Origin: an uncultured Collinsella sp.
Lineage (GTDB): Bacteria; Actinomycetota; Coriobacteriia; Coriobacteriales; Coriobacteriaceae
Direction of reading: 5' to 3'
Length of the DNA: 21,463 nt
Assembly (NCBI GenBank): GCA_902495155.1
Contig: CABUWD010000019.1
Span: forward strand, 1 to 21,463
Part shown: piece by piece, positions 1 through 7,888 of the stretch
Numbering within the stretch: position 1 is the first letter of the stretch
Layout of the letters: each line of letters starts with the position of its first letter
Notes under the pieces: model-generated
Database searches by the model: none
Seen by the model: only the letters and a program-made list of their open reading frames with translations
What the model was told of the DNA's origin: nothing
Made by a program: the position numbers and the translations under genes

Positions 1-253
1 CCGGGACCACACAGCTCAGCACGGCCGCGGCGGGTACGAGCACCCCGGGCACACCCGCATCGGCTGCCAGTGCGCCCATGACCTGCGCGAGCCTCATGCG
101 CGCTTCGTCGGCCGTAATGCTCGACGGTGTCGTGATCTCGCACGTTGCAAGCGGGCATTCCTGCGCCGCGGCCGAATCCTCGGCAAACAGGCCAAAGCGA
201 ATGAACGTGTTGCCCACGTCGACCGTCAATATATATGCGCACCCATTAAGCAT
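1..253 (-). CDS. coaX: Type III pantothenate kinase, N-terminal part (gene runs off the window)
   Basis: CoaX phosphorylates pantothenate, the first step of coenzyme A synthesis, in the cytoplasm. Only the first 84 codons are present; the rest lies beyond base 1. The peptide shows the type III signature: a phosphate-binding loop TVDVGNTFIRFGLF at about residues 10-23, then a TADEARMRLAQVMGAL segment at about 48-63 and a VLSCVVP strand at the cut, matching the 'VVISSVVP' strand of the family. The start is the ATG at 253-251, preceded by a good ribosome site (GAAAGGAG, about 8 bases away). The gene diverges from the OPT transporter at 446. The family call rests on the ATPase-fold motif plus the following strands; other members of the sugar-kinase/Hsp70 fold are less likely because the order of motifs fits CoaX. 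Confidence 0.85.
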   Translation of the reverse strand, partial: MLNGCAYILTVDVGNTFIRFGLFAEDSAAAQECPLATCEITTPSSITADEARMRLAQVMGALAADAGVPGVLVPAAAVLSCVVP

Positions 254-280
254 CGTCGGCGCTCCTTTCGTCTGCCCAGC

Positions 281-335
281 AGTATATCGCCTACCTAAAC
301 CAGTCATCCCAAAATGACTAGCTTGCGGCTATACT
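281..335. promoter_or_regulatory. Divergent promoter region of coaX and the OPT transporter, with central palindrome
   Basis: The 192-base gap between the two divergent genes contains a TATACT box for each direction: 330-335 on the plus strand, and 281-286 read on the minus strand. Almost midway between them lies a perfect inverted repeat, AGTCAT (302-307) and ATGACT (314-319) with 6 bases between. No good -35 hexamer is visible at 17 bases from either box, so the -10 calls are tentative. The palindrome falls where both -35 regions would be, so one regulator could act on both genes. Nothing else is seen in this gap apart from the ribosome sites. Confidence 0.4.
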
Positions 336-445
336 GGTGCGCGGTCGTTTGCGAGCTCATGCGGCGGCCCTTGGTAACCCGACTTCCCGCGCCGTATCCG
401 TAGCGGCGCTCCCGGGGGAAGCGGATATACGCAAAGGAGTTCTAT

Positions 446-2149
446 ATGAGCAATCCCTCGAACCGCGCTTCGATGCGCGGGCAACTCACGCTGCGCGGCG
501 TCGTCATCGGCGTCCTTGGCTGCGTGATCATCACGGCAAGCTCGGCCTACACCGCCCTCAAGATGGGCGCACTCCCCTGGCCGATTGTCTTCGCTGCCGT
601 CATCTCGCTGTTCTTCCTGAAGCTCATGGGCAACGCCAGCCTCAACGAGGCAAACGTCACCCACACCATCATGTCCGCAGGCGCCATGGTCGCCGGCGGC
701 CTGGCGTTTACCATCCCGGGCGCCTGGATGCTGGGCTATGCCGACCAGATCAGCTGGCTTGACATGTTTATCGTGGCGCTCGCCGGCACCATCCTGGGCC
801 TGCTGGCCACGGCACTCATCCACCGTCACTTTATCGTGGACGCCGCGCTTGAGTTCCCCACTGGCAACGCCGCAGCTCAGACCCTGCGCGCGACCGAGGC
901 CGGCGGCAAAACCGGCAAGCAGCTCTTTGGCTCCATGGCCATCGCAGGCATCTACAGCGTGCTTCGCGACGCCCTGGGCGTGGTGCCCAGCATGCTGTGC
1001 ACGCTCAACATCCCCGGCGTGACCTTTGCCATCTACAACTCGCCCATGCTGCTCTCCGTCGGCTTCCTTGTGGGCTTCGCCCCGGTCGCCTTCTGGTTTG
1101 CCGGCGCCCTGCTGGGCAACTTTGGCATCATCGTGGGCGGCACCGCTGCCGGTCTGTTCGACATTGTGACTGCGCAGGGCATCGTCAAGTCCCTGGGCAT
1201 GGGCCTCATGATGGGCTTTGGCGTCGCCGGCGTCCTCAAGTACATCCTGCCGCAGGTCGCCGGTATCGTCCGCGGTCTTGCCGCCGATAGCTCCACCGAC
1301 ACCGACGAGCAGTCGCTCATCTCGGGCTCCCTTAAGCTCGACGCCGGCATCATCGGCCTGGGCGCTGCCGCCATCGCCGTGATCGTCGCCATCGTGCTTG
1401 ACCTTGGTCCCGTCCCGGCCGTCATCGTGACGCTGTTCACCTTTGTCACCACCATCATGAGCGCACAGAGCTGCGGCCAGACGGGCATCGACCCCATGGA
1501 GATCTTTGGCCTCATCGTTATGCTCATCGTGGCTGCCTTTGCACAGATCGCTCAGGTCAAGCTGTTCTTTATCGCCGGCATCGTTGCCGTGGCGTGCGGC
1601 CTTGCGGGCGACGTCATGAATGACTTTAAGGCCGGCGCCGTGCTGGGCACCAACCCGCGTGCGCAGTGGATCGGCCAGGCCATCGGCGGCATCGTGGGTG
1701 CCTTGGTCGCCGCAGCCGTCATGGTCGCGCTCGTCACCGCCTATGGCCCGGACGCCTTTGGTCCCGACAAGAGCTTTGTTGCCGCGCAGGCAAGCGTCGT
1801 CGCCACCATGGTCTCGGGCATCCCGAGCGTGCCGTGGTTCGTTGGCGGCTTTATCGCCGGTATCGTCATGTACTGGCTCGGCATTCCGGCCATGATGATC
1901 GGCCTGGGCGTGTACCTGCCGTTCTACATGTCGCTCACGGCATTCCTGGGCTCCTGCGTCAAGCTCGCCTACGACAAGTGGTCCGCCCACCGCGACGCCA
2001 CCGCCGGTCTTTCTGACGAGGAGAGGGCTGCCAAGGACGCCGCCTTCCAGGAACAGGGTCTGGTCGTTGCCAGCGGCCTGCTCGGCGGCGAGTCCATCGT
2101 CGGCGTTATCCTGGCGTTTGTCTCCGTGGGTCTGAGCCTGCTGGGCTAA
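446..2149 (+). CDS. OPT-family oligopeptide transporter
   Basis: The product is a 567-residue, very hydrophobic integral membrane protein of the OPT (oligopeptide transporter) family, proton-coupled carriers of short peptides or metal chelates. The start shows RGVVIGVLGCVIITASSAYTALKMG (about residues 17-41), typical of bacterial OPT proteins. A conserved FPTGNAAAQTLRATEAGGK loop follows near residue 138, and hydrophobic segments run to the C-terminus with one charged loop near residues 274-292. The length is at the short end for the family (about 600-700). The start ATG has AAAGGAG at 433-439. A strong terminator follows at 2191-2230, so this looks like a single-gene unit. The substrate cannot be read from sequence; peptide uptake suits an amino-acid-fermenting gut bacterium. 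Confidence 0.9.
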   Translation: MSNPSNRASMRGQLTLRGVVIGVLGCVIITASSAYTALKMGALPWPIVFAAVISLFFLKLMGNASLNEANVTHTIMSAGAMVAGGLAFTIPGAWMLGYADQISWLDMFIVALAGTILGLLATALIHRHFIVDAALEFPTGNAAAQTLRATEAGGKTGKQLFGSMAIAGIYSVLRDALGVVPSMLCTLNIPGVTFAIYNSPMLLSVGFLVGFAPVAFWFAGALLGNFGIIVGGTAAGLFDIVTAQGIVKSLGMGLMMGFGVAGVLKYILPQVAGIVRGLAADSSTDTDEQSLISGSLKLDAGIIGLGAAAIAVIVAIVLDLGPVPAVIVTLFTFVTTIMSAQSCGQTGIDPMEIFGLIVMLIVAAFAQIAQVKLFFIAGIVAVACGLAGDVMNDFKAGAVLGTNPRAQWIGQAIGGIVGALVAAAVMVALVTAYGPDAFGPDKSFVAAQASVVATMVSGIPSVPWFVGGFIAGIVMYWLGIPAMMIGLGVYLPFYMSLTAFLGSCVKLAYDKWSAHRDATAGLSDEERAAKDAAFQEQGLVVASGLLGGESIVGVILAFVSVGLSLLG

Positions 2150-2167
2150 GTCGAGCAGCTGCTCGAC
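2150..2167. repeat. 18-bp perfect palindrome directly after the OPT stop codon
   Basis: GTCGAGCAGCTGCTCGAC reads the same on both strands and begins at the base after the TAA. It has no loop, so it would make a poor RNA hairpin but a good dimer-protein site. Its role is unknown and it may be chance in GC-rich DNA. Confidence 0.5.
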
Positions 2168-2190
2168 AGCAACCATATTGCCTACGATTT

Positions 2191-2230
2191 GCCCGGTCGG
2201 TAGCTTTCGCGGCTACCGACCGGGCTTTTT
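2191..2230 (+). terminator. Rho-independent terminator of the OPT transporter gene
   Basis: There is a perfect 14-bp stem (2191-2204 with 2212-2225), a 7-base loop, and five T residues at 2226-2230. It lies 41 bases after the OPT stop codon and points the right way for it. Confidence 0.93.
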
Positions 2231-2240
2231 GATATCGAAA

Positions 2241-2283
2241 CAAAGAAAGGCCGGCGCGCTGCGTTCAACAGCGCGCCGGCCTT
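2241..2283 (-). terminator. Rho-independent terminator of the surface-protein gene
   Basis: There is a perfect 15-bp stem (2247-2261 with 2269-2283) with a 7-base loop. Read on the minus strand it is followed by TCTTTG, extending the U-rich end of the stem. It lies 66 bases beyond the stop of the large minus-strand gene and is convergent with the OPT terminator, so the two genes have back-to-back terminators. Confidence 0.88.
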
Positions 2284-2349
2284 ATCGTTTGGCTAACGAG
2301 ACGGTCCCGTTATGAATTGAAGTTCGTTGCAGAAACTACGCTCGAAACG

Positions 2350-5300
2350 CTACATCTGCTTGCGACGACGATCGCTCAGCGTCACGCCAGCGGCCACGAG
2401 GGTGATACCGCCGATGACGAACACCTCGCCCGCAAGAGCGGAATTGTCGCCAGTCTGGGCGAGCTTGTCCGACGTAGCCTTCTGCTTGCCCGCGGGAGCC
2501 TTTGCAGCCGCCTGCGTGACCTGGGGCTTGGCCTGCGGCTTGGTCTGCGGCTCGGCCTTGGGGTGGTACTTGTCGTACTCGGCCTGTGCGGCAGCCAGCG
2601 CGTCCTTGGCATCGCCAAATTCGGCCAGCGCGGCGGCATAGACGCCATTGGCATCAGACAGCTTGGCGTCGGCATCGGCAGCCGCCTGCTTAAGAGCGGA
2701 CTCGGCGTCGACGGCATCCTTATAGCGCGCGTAGGCAGCATCGAGCTTCCGCAGCTGGTTCCTGGGCGTCCAGCCCGCATTGAACACCGTGGTGCCGGCA
2801 GCGAGAGAGGCCTTATGATCAACGTTTTCGAGGTCTGCCTTGAGCTCCTCGGTGGCTGCGAGCTCGGCCTTGGCCTTGACGATCTCGAAATTCGCATCGA
2901 CTACTGCCTCGTTTGCTGCGTCGAGCTGCTTTTTGGCCTCGCCAACGCCGGCGTCGGCGGCATCATAGGCTGCCTCGGCATCGTCAACAGCCTTCTGGGC
3001 CACGACGTAGCGCTTGAATGCCTCGTTCGCCGCGTCGAGCGCGGACTGCGCGGTCGCGACCTTGCCCCGGGCGTCGACCAGAGCCTGCTGCTTGTTGGAA
3101 GCTTCCTGCTGAACATTTGCGAGAGCCGTTGTGGCAGTGGTCTGTGCAGTCTGGACCCTCTCCACCTCAGTCTGAGCGGCGGCGTCGGCCTTCGTGGCGG
3201 CATCGAACGCACTCTTTTTGCTCTCAAGATCCGCCCTTGCGGCAGCGAGCTTGGCGGTGAGGTCCTCGACCGAAGCGGTAGCATCGTCATAGGCTTTTTT
3301 GGCCTTGTCGAACTTCGCCTGGGCGTCATCGCGAGCAGCCTGCGCCTCGGTCTTGCGGACAGCGGCCTCCTGCGCCTTCTTCTGGCATTCGGAGAGCTTT
3401 GCGTTGGCGGCGTCGAGCGCGGACTTGGCAGCGGCAGCCTCGCTCTTGGCGGCATCAAGGCTCGCCTTCGGCGTCGCGATGTCGATACGCTTCAAATTTG
3501 CATCGGCCGCGTCATAGGCGATCTTGGCCGCAGCGGTAGCAGACTTTGCCTTCTCGTACTCGCCCTTGGCGGTATTCACGCTCGTATCGGCCGCGGTGAG
3601 GGCATCCTGCGCAGCGGTTTGCCTGCTCGTGGCGGCTTGATACGATGTATCGGCAGCGGCGGAAGCCCGTTCTGCCTCGGCGAGCTTCTCCTGCAGCTGC
3701 TTGAGCTGCTCCTTCTGCTCCTGCGTGCCGCCTGCATTGTAGGCGGAATCGATGTAGTCGTTCAGGAGCTTCTTGAACTCGGAGACAGTGAAGTCAGCCT
3801 GGGTGTCATCCTCGCTGTAATCGAATGCGGTTACCTCGGAATCGGCGTTCTTTCCGCTACCCGTTGCAACACCGATTGCGACCGTAGCAGAATCGACGAT
3901 GTTAAGATAGTGCCCGCACTCATGGTAGATGCTCTTGTAGTTCTGATATATGTAATAGGACTCATATCGGTATTTGCCGAGTTCGTCGCCATACTGCTCT
4001 ACATACTTGTCGAAGATCTTCTTCTCCCAAGTATAGAGCCTAGTGTAGGGCCAGCCGAGGGTATCCTCAGTCTCACCGCCGGTGTATGCTCCGCCGCCAT
4101 CTGCGAGATTTTCTCCATTGTCCCGGTAGCAGTTCGAGTGCTTCAAATCATTATTCGATGAATAAGACACGTTCAGTGCAGCGGCAACAATCATGCGAAG
4201 GCTGACGCTGAGCGCCGACTGGCCGTTCGCCTTGCGGAGGTTGTTCTGGGTGTCGAGGTAGGTCAGGGCGTTGCGCATCTGCTCCAAGGAAAGCGGGTTG
4301 GTGTCGCGAGACATGTCCTGATCGACGTACTCGTCATACCATTCGGCCTTGTCATCAGCACCGGTCAGCATCGATACGGCATCCTTGGCGTTCTTTTTCT
4401 GCATGGCCGTGAACTGGCTGCCGCCGCTGATATAGCTCAAGAAGCCGAACATACCCTGGTTGATGACATTCTGGTCTACGGTCATGTTCGACTTGAGGTC
4501 GGCAATCTGCTGGTTAAGCTTCTCGACCTCGGCGTTCGCAGCGTCGCGGGCTTTTCCCGCAGCAGTGACGTCGGCGTTGGCGGCATCGTAGGCCTTCTGC
4601 TTCTGCTTGCGAACCTCGACGAGTCGGTCGTACTCGGCCTTCTTATCGCCCTCGGTCTGCTGAGCTTGCTCGTATGCATCCTTGGCGGTGGTGTACTTGC
4701 CCTTCGCGTCGCTGAACTTCGCGTTCGCCTCGTCGTATGCAGCCTGCGCGGATGACACGGCAGTATTAGCGGAGTTGACACGCTCCTGAGCAGTAGGAAC
4801 GGCAGCCTGGGCATTTTTGAGATTCGACTGTGCAGTAGCGTCGGCGGCAGTCGCGGCGTCAAGGGCGCTCTTCGCGGTAGCAAGCTCGTTGGCAGCGGTA
4901 ATCTTCGCGGCCTCGAGCGCACCCAGATCGACGCCCGTGCCAGAAGTAGCGGCATCGAGCTCAGCCTGCGCCTGATCCAGCTTCAGCTGGGCGTTGTCAT
5001 GTGCGGTTTTTGCAGCAACGAGGGCAGCGGCGGTCTGCTTTTTCTTTGCCTGAGCGGACGTCAGAGCAGACTCGGCATCGCTCTTTGCCTTCTCGGCATT
5101 GGAGAGAGCCGTCTTGGCGGCATCGAGCTCACCCTCGGCAGTCTTCACATCGGCGTTCGCTGCATCGAGTTTTGCCTGCGCGTCATCGACGGCCTTCTTG
5201 GCGGCCTCGTACCCATCCATGGCCTCGAGCTTGGCCTTGGCGTCATCGAGGGCTTTCTTGGCTTCGTCGCGCTTTGTCTCGGCATCCTTGAGCGCCTGGG

Positions 5301-5832
5301 TCTTTTCATCGACGCTCTTGTTGGCCTGATCGAGCTGGCCGTTCAGGTCGCCCAGCTTCTTCTGCTGCTGCTCGGCCTTGTCGACGGCGGCCTTGAGCTC
5401 GTCGATCTTCTCCTGAAGCGCGGCTGCCTCGGCCTCGTTCTGCTCGGCGGCGTTATCGGTCACGGTCTGCGAGGCCTGATTCTTTTGCTGCTGCGCCTGC
5501 TTTTGAGACTGACCTGCCGCGTCGGCCTTCTTTTGGGCGGCATCGTAGGCGGCCTGAGCGTCCTTGAGCTGCTTTGCCGACTCCTCGGCCAACTGGGCGG
5601 CTGTCTTTGCGGTTGCCTGGCTACCGGCGACGACAGCGTTCTCGATAGCGCTGTCGCCCTTCGCGGCAGCACCGTTGTCGGCTGCCGGCGCGGCGATTGC
5701 CGCCAGCGGCGACATGAGCGGCTGAGCGATGAGGCTCGCCGTCAAAACAGTTGCGACGGCACGGTTGGCAACGCCTTTGACGTTGACGGCCTTTGCCCGA
5801 GGCTCAAAGTGCTGTGGGCTATAGTTTGCCAT
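2350..5832 (-). CDS. Large cell-wall-anchored coiled-coil protein with central CAP (SCP/PR-1) domain
   Basis: The product has 1160 residues. A basic N-terminus and a hydrophobic stretch (about residues 22-48, ending near AAIAAPA) look like a signal peptide. Ala/Lys/Glu/Asp/Gln-rich heptads follow at about 60-450, predicting a long coiled coil. A different, Tyr/Asn-rich globular part lies at about 455-690. Within it the stretch 515-675 fits a CAP domain: H565 (KHSNC), E574 (GENLA), E638 and H641 (HECGHYLNI) correspond to the family's two-His/two-Glu cavity. A second coiled coil runs from about 700 to 1080. A Pro/Lys/Gln linker precedes LAQTG at 1124-1128, a hydrophobic helix and an RRRK tail, a sortase signal of the LAXTG type used by class E sortases. 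The start ATG has AAAGGGAG upstream. Function is probably adhesion or display at the cell surface; the CAP activity is unknown. Confidence 0.85.
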   Translation of the reverse strand: MANYSPQHFEPRAKAVNVKGVANRAVATVLTASLIAQPLMSPLAAIAAPAADNGAAAKGDSAIENAVVAGSQATAKTAAQLAEESAKQLKDAQAAYDAAQKKADAAGQSQKQAQQQKNQASQTVTDNAAEQNEAEAAALQEKIDELKAAVDKAEQQQKKLGDLNGQLDQANKSVDEKTQALKDAETKRDEAKKALDDAKAKLEAMDGYEAAKKAVDDAQAKLDAANADVKTAEGELDAAKTALSNAEKAKSDAESALTSAQAKKKQTAAALVAAKTAHDNAQLKLDQAQAELDAATSGTGVDLGALEAAKITAANELATAKSALDAATAADATAQSNLKNAQAAVPTAQERVNSANTAVSSAQAAYDEANAKFSDAKGKYTTAKDAYEQAQQTEGDKKAEYDRLVEVRKQKQKAYDAANADVTAAGKARDAANAEVEKLNQQIADLKSNMTVDQNVINQGMFGFLSYISGGSQFTAMQKKNAKDAVSMLTGADDKAEWYDEYVDQDMSRDTNPLSLEQMRNALTYLDTQNNLRKANGQSALSVSLRMIVAAALNVSYSSNNDLKHSNCYRDNGENLADGGGAYTGGETEDTLGWPYTRLYTWEKKIFDKYVEQYGDELGKYRYESYYIYQNYKSIYHECGHYLNIVDSATVAIGVATGSGKNADSEVTAFDYSEDDTQADFTVSEFKKLLNDYIDSAYNAGGTQEQKEQLKQLQEKLAEAERASAAADTSYQAATSRQTAAQDALTAADTSVNTAKGEYEKAKSATAAAKIAYDAADANLKRIDIATPKASLDAAKSEAAAAKSALDAANAKLSECQKKAQEAAVRKTEAQAARDDAQAKFDKAKKAYDDATASVEDLTAKLAAARADLESKKSAFDAATKADAAAQTEVERVQTAQTTATTALANVQQEASNKQQALVDARGKVATAQSALDAANEAFKRYVVAQKAVDDAEAAYDAADAGVGEAKKQLDAANEAVVDANFEIVKAKAELAATEELKADLENVDHKASLAAGTTVFNAGWTPRNQLRKLDAAYARYKDAVDAESALKQAAADADAKLSDANGVYAAALAEFGDAKDALAAAQAEYDKYHPKAEPQTKPQAKPQVTQAAAKAPAGKQKATSDKLAQTGDNSALAGEVFVIGGITLVAAGVTLSDRRRKQM

Positions 5833-6140
5833 GGCTTTCTCCCTTTGACACGGATGTATCCATACGCTTCAAAATGTAGGAGCTGATTTTTGAATTCTGT
5901 TGCGCAACATTGGTCACCAGCGGATTTTTTTGAAATTCGCGCTCTCGTGCTTCACAATTTCGTCACATATGTAGGAGCTGGTGCATCATATTCTTGCGGG
6001 ATCGAATTGAGTCTGTGATTTGCATTTGCTCCCGCGTCATCCGCCCTATCGGATCCCGCATCCAACAGACGCCCTGCCCGCCACGGTGTAGAGTTAGGAC
6101 AACGAGCGCGTTGCGCGGACCGCGCTGGAACGAGGTGGAC
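5833..6140. promoter_or_regulatory. Divergent intergenic region with repeated 12-mer and palindrome
   Basis: These 308 bases separate the divergent surface-protein and DUF389 genes, so both promoters should lie here, although no convincing -35/-10 pair was found. The stretch is AT-richer than its surroundings. Two features stand out. ATGTAGGAGCTG occurs at 5874-5885 and again at 5969-5980 (direct repeat, 95 bases apart). TGTTGCGCAACA at 5898-5909 is a perfect 12-bp palindrome between the copies. The palindrome could be an operator for the surface-protein gene. No gene is seen here; an in-frame extension of the DUF389 frame back to 5994 has unrelated composition and was rejected. Confidence 0.4.
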
Positions 6141-7280
6141 ATGGAACTCGACAAACAACAGATCAAGCGACTACGCGAACGCCATCACCGGCGCCACGGC
6201 ATCCGCCCCGCCCATAGCGAGGCCATGGAGAACGCCACCCGCTTCCTAAAGCGCGCATTCAACATTCGCGAGGGTCGCGCGCCCTACCACGTGATTCGCA
6301 AGCGCTTTGTAAACGGGGCACGCCTGACCGGCTCTCACCTGTGCATCCTCATCATCGCCATGCTCATCGCAAGCATCGGCCTCGATATCGACTCGGACAT
6401 CGCCATCGTGGGCGCCATGCTCATCTGCCCGCTCATGGGCTCGGTTCTTGCCATGGCATACGGCATTGCCACGCTCGACCGCGAGATCACCGTCGAGGCC
6501 GTCGCTGGTCTTGCGCTGCAAATGGCCTTTTGCCTGGTCACATCCACGTTGTACTTTAGGCTCTCGCCCCTTGGCACCACCACGGCCGCCATCATCGACA
6601 ACTCGACACCCACCGTCTGGGACCTTACCGTCGCACTCGCAGGCGGCTTTGCAGGCGGGCTGGGCAACTCGCGCGACCAGGAACCCGCCACGCTCATCGC
6701 CGGCGTGGCCGTGGCGACCGCGCTCATGCCGCCCCTGTGCGCGGCGGGCTACGGCATCGCCATCGCAAGCGGGTCGCTGTTTCTCTCGGCCCTCTACGAG
6801 TTTGGCATCAACGTGGTCTTTATCGCACTCGCGGCCGAAGCCGTATTGCTTCTATTGCGCGTGCCGCTCAAGCGCGACCTCAACGGCGACGGCATTGTGA
6901 CTGCCGAGGAAAATGCCGAGGTCGACGAGCTGTCACGCAAGGTTCGCCGCCGCATCATTGTGGGCACGGTAGTCTTTGCCATCCCCTGCATCGTTATGAC
7001 CGCGGGTTCCATTGGCTCGGCGCAGGCCGGCGTGCAGGACGGCTACGGCGTCACCGAAACCACGCGCGAGCTTGCGGCGGTGCTGCCAGGCTTTAAGGAT
7101 TACACCGTCGCCGTCGAGACCTCGGCCACCGAAGGCGACGAGGAAGGCATCGTCGAGCGCGAGATTGTCGCCCATGTAACGACGAGCGAGGCGCTTGGGG
7201 CACACGACCGTCACGTTGCTCGCAAGCTCATCGACCTCAACGTGCCCGAACTTGATCGCGTGGAGTTTGATGTGAAGTGA
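6141..7280 (+). CDS. DUF389 family membrane protein
   Basis: The product is a 379-residue membrane protein of the DUF389 family, whose function is not known. A charged, basic N-terminal tail (about 1-60) precedes a run of hydrophobic segments. The segment LIIAMLIASIGLDIDSDIAIVGAM followed by ICPLMGSVLAMAYGIA (about 70-109) is the family's conserved region. Later come GGFAGGLGNSRDQEPATLIAGVAVATALMPPLCAAGYG and a C-terminal soluble domain (about 290-379). The ATG at 6141 was chosen because the family begins with such a tail, and GAGG at 6132-6135 is a fair ribosome site; the frame is open further upstream but with unlike composition. The gene converges with the arylsulfotransferase remnant 14 bases downstream, with no clear terminator between them. 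Confidence 0.82.
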   Translation: MELDKQQIKRLRERHHRRHGIRPAHSEAMENATRFLKRAFNIREGRAPYHVIRKRFVNGARLTGSHLCILIIAMLIASIGLDIDSDIAIVGAMLICPLMGSVLAMAYGIATLDREITVEAVAGLALQMAFCLVTSTLYFRLSPLGTTTAAIIDNSTPTVWDLTVALAGGFAGGLGNSRDQEPATLIAGVAVATALMPPLCAAGYGIAIASGSLFLSALYEFGINVVFIALAAEAVLLLLRVPLKRDLNGDGIVTAEENAEVDELSRKVRRRIIVGTVVFAIPCIVMTAGSIGSAQAGVQDGYGVTETTRELAAVLPGFKDYTVAVETSATEGDEEGIVEREIVAHVTTSEALGAHDRHVARKLIDLNVPELDRVEFDVK

Positions 7281-7294
7281 TGCGGAGCGCGGCC

Positions 7295-7804
7295 CTACAG
7301 CTCGTACTTGTACACGCGGTAGATATACTTTTCGGCTTCCATCTCGTAGGTGGTGATGGGCAGACCGTAGCGGTCGTACTCGGTAAAGGTCTTGGCCTGG
7401 CCCGAAGCCACGAGCATACTATCTGAATCGCCGACGTGCTGCGCACTGCTGACGTAGCCCGAGAACGGCACGGCGATCTGGTCTTCGAGCTCGCAGGTGC
7501 GCGCCACCTCGTCCACCGTAAAGATGCGCCCAAACGAATGCGTGCCCTTGTTGTAATCGGTCACCACCGCGGCGCCCAGCTGGCCCCAGTCGAACTTGGG
7601 ATAGCTCTCGGCCGCACCAAAGTTGTTGTCGTACAGCAGCACCTGGTAGCGAGCGGTTGCCGCCGTATCGGAGCTCGGCAGATAGGTCACACTGTGCTGG
7701 CCTGCGTTGAGCGAAAAATCGCCTTGGGCCTGCAGCAACTTGTCCTCAAAGCCCGAACCGGCCCAAAAATCGGACAAGCCCACGGAAGGCTGTAGCAAGG
7801 TCAT
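7295..7804 (-). pseudogene. 3' remnant of an arylsulfotransferase (ASST-type) gene
   Basis: About 170 residues resemble the C-terminal end of arylsulfate sulfotransferases: an LNAGQHSVTYL strand, then VLLYDNNFG, then GYVSSAQHVGDSDSMLVASG, then EYDRYGLPITTYE and a final YIYRVYKYEL. In intact proteins this QH / L(F)DN / 'gNtLv.sG' / E.D..G order forms the last blades of a beta-propeller in enzymes of roughly 500-600 residues. Here the first two thirds and the catalytic region are absent. The reading frame stays open upstream only through the terminator hairpin of the next gene (7825-7860), and no ribosome site precedes the ATG at 7804-7802. I infer a deletion remnant, perhaps recent because no stop has accumulated. 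A short stand-alone protein cannot be excluded. The family call comes from motif resemblance only. Confidence 0.55.
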
Positions 7805-7824
7805 TTCCGCAACATATGTCCAGC

Positions 7825-7860
7825 AAAACGGGTGGTAGCCGATACGGCCACCACCCGTTT
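7825..7860 (-). terminator. Rho-independent terminator of the activase/dehydratase gene
   Basis: A 15-bp stem (7826-7840 with 7846-7860, including one G-U pair on the minus strand) encloses a 5-base loop. Read on the minus strand its descending arm ends in CCCGTTTT. It lies 28 bases after the stop of the 1593-residue gene. Confidence 0.88.
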
Positions 7861-7888
7861 GTCTCATATCTAGCCCATAGCAGGCCAG

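Noticed and set aside
329..2176. Long open frame on the minus strand opposite the OPT gene
   Set aside because: It is a composition shadow of a GC-rich gene: rich in Asp/Gly/His/Ala, with no domain and no ribosome site, and it fully overlaps a clear transporter.
2317..4161. Long open plus-strand frame opposite the surface-protein gene
   Set aside because: The Leu/Gly/Arg-rich translation is the antisense of an Ala/Lys/Glu-rich coiled coil; no start signal or family resemblance.
2350..5832. Repetitive look of the surface-protein gene as a DNA repeat array or CRISPR
   Set aside because: The periodicity comes from heptad-like Ala/Lys/Asp codons; no exact repeat unit with regular spacers is present.
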